From Diplonema papillatum (lineage: Eukaryota; Euglenozoa; Diplonemea; Diplonemida; Diplonemidae): a stretch of 64,000 bases of DNA. Under the pieces are notes generated by a model, which was given only the letters and a program-made list of their open reading frames with translations, was not told where the DNA came from and ran no database searches. The position numbers and the translations under genes were made by a program. This document shows positions 61,986 to 64,000 of this stretch, piece after piece (the stretch's first letter is position 1; every line of letters starts with the position of its first letter). The stretch is taken from positions 1 through 64,000 of the forward strand of contig JAPJBO010000986.1 in the NCBI GenBank assembly GCA_030068145.1, read 5' to 3'.

Positions 61986-62314
61986 CTCCAGTTGTGACCT
62001 ACAAAATGAGGAGAACTTGGTAGCATCCCAAGTAGTCGTGGGGTTTCGCGCGGGGGTGTAGCGTTGCACGACAGGTTTTGGAGAATGCGTCACGTACGGG
62101 TTGCTTGTCACGACGCAAGCAACATAGGTACGGTACCACCTTGGCCACCACACTTGCCGTACGCATCGGGTACGTTACCCGCGACAACCCGCGCCTTTTC
62201 GGGCACTTCCCCTAAGGGCAATGGTCGCCGATCCGGCTCGGTAGCTGACGACCCCTCCGCGCGTGATGTAATCGCAAAGGCAGCACAGCTTCGCGGGTTT
62301 GACGGGTCGGGTGC

Positions 62315-62592
62315 AGATGAAGAAAGAAGGAAGAAAAAGGCTGCACCTGGTCCGGGAACGTGACGGTCAACCACAGTTTGTAAAGCTTGCAGCACAGTGC
62401 GACAACCCGTCCGCTCTGCCCTGTGGCTGACCGTCTCGACGAGCTTGTGTTCAGCGCAAGCGCCAAGCCCCAAGGTGCGCCTTGATGCTTCAGTTTGGAA
62501 AATCGTAGCCACTTGACCCGTAGGCCCGTGGCTCTGCAGTACGCCGAACACGTGCAGCTTGGCTCCCGTGTAGCAGGCTTTCCCTGGTACCA
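62315..62592 (+). repeat. dispersed repeat family D, copy 3
   Basis: AGATGAAGAAAGAAGGAAGA lead, GTCAACCACAGTTTGTAAAG, CTCTGCCCTGTGGCTGACCG, GCGCCAAGCCCCAAGGTGCG, to GTAGCAGGCTTTCCCTGGTA. It lacks several short blocks present at 34444-34752. Confidence 0.8.
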
Positions 62593-62659
62593 TTTAACAG
62601 TCGGCCCCTGACAACGAAATACTCGACGTAGCTGGTTTGACTCCGAATGGAAGGAAGTT

Positions 62660-62890
62660 AGAGGGGCAAATACAACCCTGATTTGTTCTTCGCTTACACC
62701 ACCATGTGTCGTTTTCTCACTCAGGACTTTGACCTGTTGTGTTTGTGTGATTTGTCGTGTAGGGGTAGACCCGCATGACCTCACGTCCGTTCAACACGTG
62801 GTTCGGTAGTTACAAGCACTTTGGGATCCCTTCGGTTCTTTGTCTGGTAGCTATTGTGAGCATTTCCTTCCAAGCTGGCGTTTATGCAGT
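62660..62890 (-). repeat. dispersed repeat family C, copy 4 (inverted)
   Basis: In complement it reads from CATAAACGCCAGCTTGGAAG to AGGTCAAAGTCCTGAGTGAG and on to the CCCCTCTAACTTCC end. It is nearly full length. Confidence 0.85.
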
Positions 62891-63325
62891 AGTAGTTAGT
62901 AGTATGTGTCGTCTGCCGAAGCAGCCGGAGACAGCAGGCGCAGGGGGCAGCTCTTGCTTTCCTTTTCTCTTCTCCATGCCCCGGCATCCCGACTGTCCAA
63001 TCACTGTCGAGAAAGTTTGCGCCTATTGCGATGAGGTAGTTGACCAGGCCCCCACGAAGCCTTATACACAACACGGCTACAACACGGGGATGCAGCCCTG
63101 CTTAGGTGTGCACTCAGCCATCAGGTCATTGGCTGCTATGCACCCCCCGCCCGGTCGATTTGCCACTTTTGTGGCCCTCTATTCGCCGGACGGTGCTGTC
63201 AGCACTTGTTCCGCGTCGCATCAAGTACATGATGCTGGCGGTTGGGGGATCGGCGACCGCGACTCAATTAAGGTGCGATCTACAGTGTCGCCACGTGAAG
63301 GCTCCCCATGACACCTAAGGCGCTT
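62891..63325. other. unique region with one moderate frame, no gene called
   Basis: A plus frame (62775-63311) runs out of the inverted family C copy into unique sequence (VEKVCAYCDEVVDQAPTKPY) but has no recognisable motif. Confidence 0.35.
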
Positions 63326-63330
63326 CTAAA

Positions 63331-63547
63331 AAAAAATACTCGAGGGGCTGCCTTGTGCTTACTTCGAAGGAGGCTAGAGGGGGAGAAACAATACAACTAC
63401 AAAATGGGTCTTTTTTGTTGAGCGCTTACGCCCGCCACTGAACCCAGATTCACCTGTGTTTCGTGTGGGCTACAGCACATTTACCTCCTTTGATCTTTTG
63501 CAACTGGCAGCCTCCTCAAGTATTTCCTACAAAGCAGGTGCCAGTGA
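63331..63547 (-). mobile_element. family A fold-back element, copy 7 (inverted, complete)
   Basis: In complement it runs from CACCTGCTTTGTAGGAAATA through GTGCTGTAGCCCACACGAAA to GGCAGCCCCTCGAGTATTTT. With copy 3 it is the most complete copy and confirms both inverted arms. Confidence 0.85.
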
Positions 63548-63679
63548 TTTATATATGGGTCTGGGGCTCGGGGCCACCCCGAGCGCGAAAAAAAAAAATT
63601 GAATTAATTTTGGGCTGGGGGTTGGGGTAGGGCCGGGCACTACCAACCGGGATCAGCGGGGGTGAGCCACAGGGGAGGG

Positions 63680-63742
63680 ACGAAGCCATGGCGAAGCCAT
63701 GGCGAAAGCCATGACGGAGCCATGGCGAAGCCATGGGGGCAG
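63680..63742. repeat. CCATGG-rich short repeat
   Basis: GAAGCCATGGC recurs five times, each containing the palindrome CCATGG or a variant. No gene is seen. Confidence 0.8.
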
Positions 63743-63810
63743 GAAGAGTAAAAAGGAGGCGGGGAAAGAGGAGGCAGGAGGGGAGGGCCAAAGGGGGTGG
63801 TGGGAGGCGA

Positions 63811-64000
63811 GACGTTGACTACCAAGTCTAACTAAATTTGGATCCAAAATTGAACGTTGACTACCAATTCTAATTAAATTTGGATTCAAAATTGGACGTT
63901 GACTACCAATTCTAATTAAATTTGGATTCAAAATTGGACGTTGACTACCAATTCTAATTAAATCTGGATCCAAAATTGAACGTTGACTACCAATTCTAAT
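63811..64000. repeat. ~42-bp tandem array running off the window
   Basis: Units GACGTTGACTACCAATTCTA + ATTAAATTTGGATTCAAAATT repeat about 4.5 times to the last base. The array probably continues beyond the window. Confidence 0.92.

Overview
The window is nuclear DNA of an intron-poor, GC-rich unicellular eukaryote, perhaps an alga or another protist. This rests on four things: a eukaryote-type CDP-diacylglycerol synthase in one uninterrupted frame, low-complexity Ser/Arg/Pro-rich proteins, no bacterial operon structure, and dense eukaryotic class II transposon debris. The taxon cannot be named from the sequence alone. Only a few percent of the window is convincingly protein-coding. The rest is satellite arrays, short non-autonomous transposons, dispersed repeats and decayed gene fragments.

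Layout. 1-5045: phosphatidate cytidylyltransferase gene (1695-3068, +), preceded by two 545-bp tandem copies of its 5' end and an older fragment, and followed by 233 uninterrupted copies of TGTATTG, a copy of the gene's last ~240 bp, and a second TGTATTG array. 5141-10525: a 5.4-kb element with 41-bp terminal inverted repeats, inserted into that second array with a 3-bp duplication. It carries two oppositely oriented 31-bp-unit arrays around a small OTU-protease-like reading frame. 10526-25500: dispersed repeats, a TTAA-flanked MITE, tandem repeats of 116, 205, ~205 and 108 bp, a 197-bp fold-back element and decayed coding remnants. 26059-27800: (CTCACA)n running into a Pro/Ala/Ser-rich gene, with two further copies of its 3' end. 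27800-42900: mostly repeats, with hAT-type MITEs, a hAT transposase remnant, other TIR elements and one tRNA-like sequence. 42917-44217: 11-bp satellite. 45380-50283: ACACAAC heptamer array, then an 834-codon gene with two tandem truncated copies of its 5' end upstream and a copy of its 3' end downstream. 50850-52215: composite 16/20-bp satellite. 52600-53520: three MITEs. 55364-58030: a one-TM-segment protein gene followed by a 102-bp satellite. 58735-61990: decayed retroelement-like sequence with a 22-bp satellite. 62300-64000: dispersed repeats and a ~42-bp array that runs off the end.

Three themes recur. First, all three genes with assignable duplications (cdsA, the 200-aa gene, the 834-aa gene) are bordered by partial copies of their own ends, often next to a satellite. 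Second, several short-TIR families have readable target-site duplications (8 bp hAT-like, TTAA, TA, 3-4 bp), in two hAT cases backed by a paralogous empty site inside the window. Third, the satellites are strikingly homogeneous, which suggests recent expansion or an assembly issue. The most unusual object is the 5.4-kb element at 5141-10525, whose arms are inverted satellite arrays and whose only visible cargo is an OTU-like frame.
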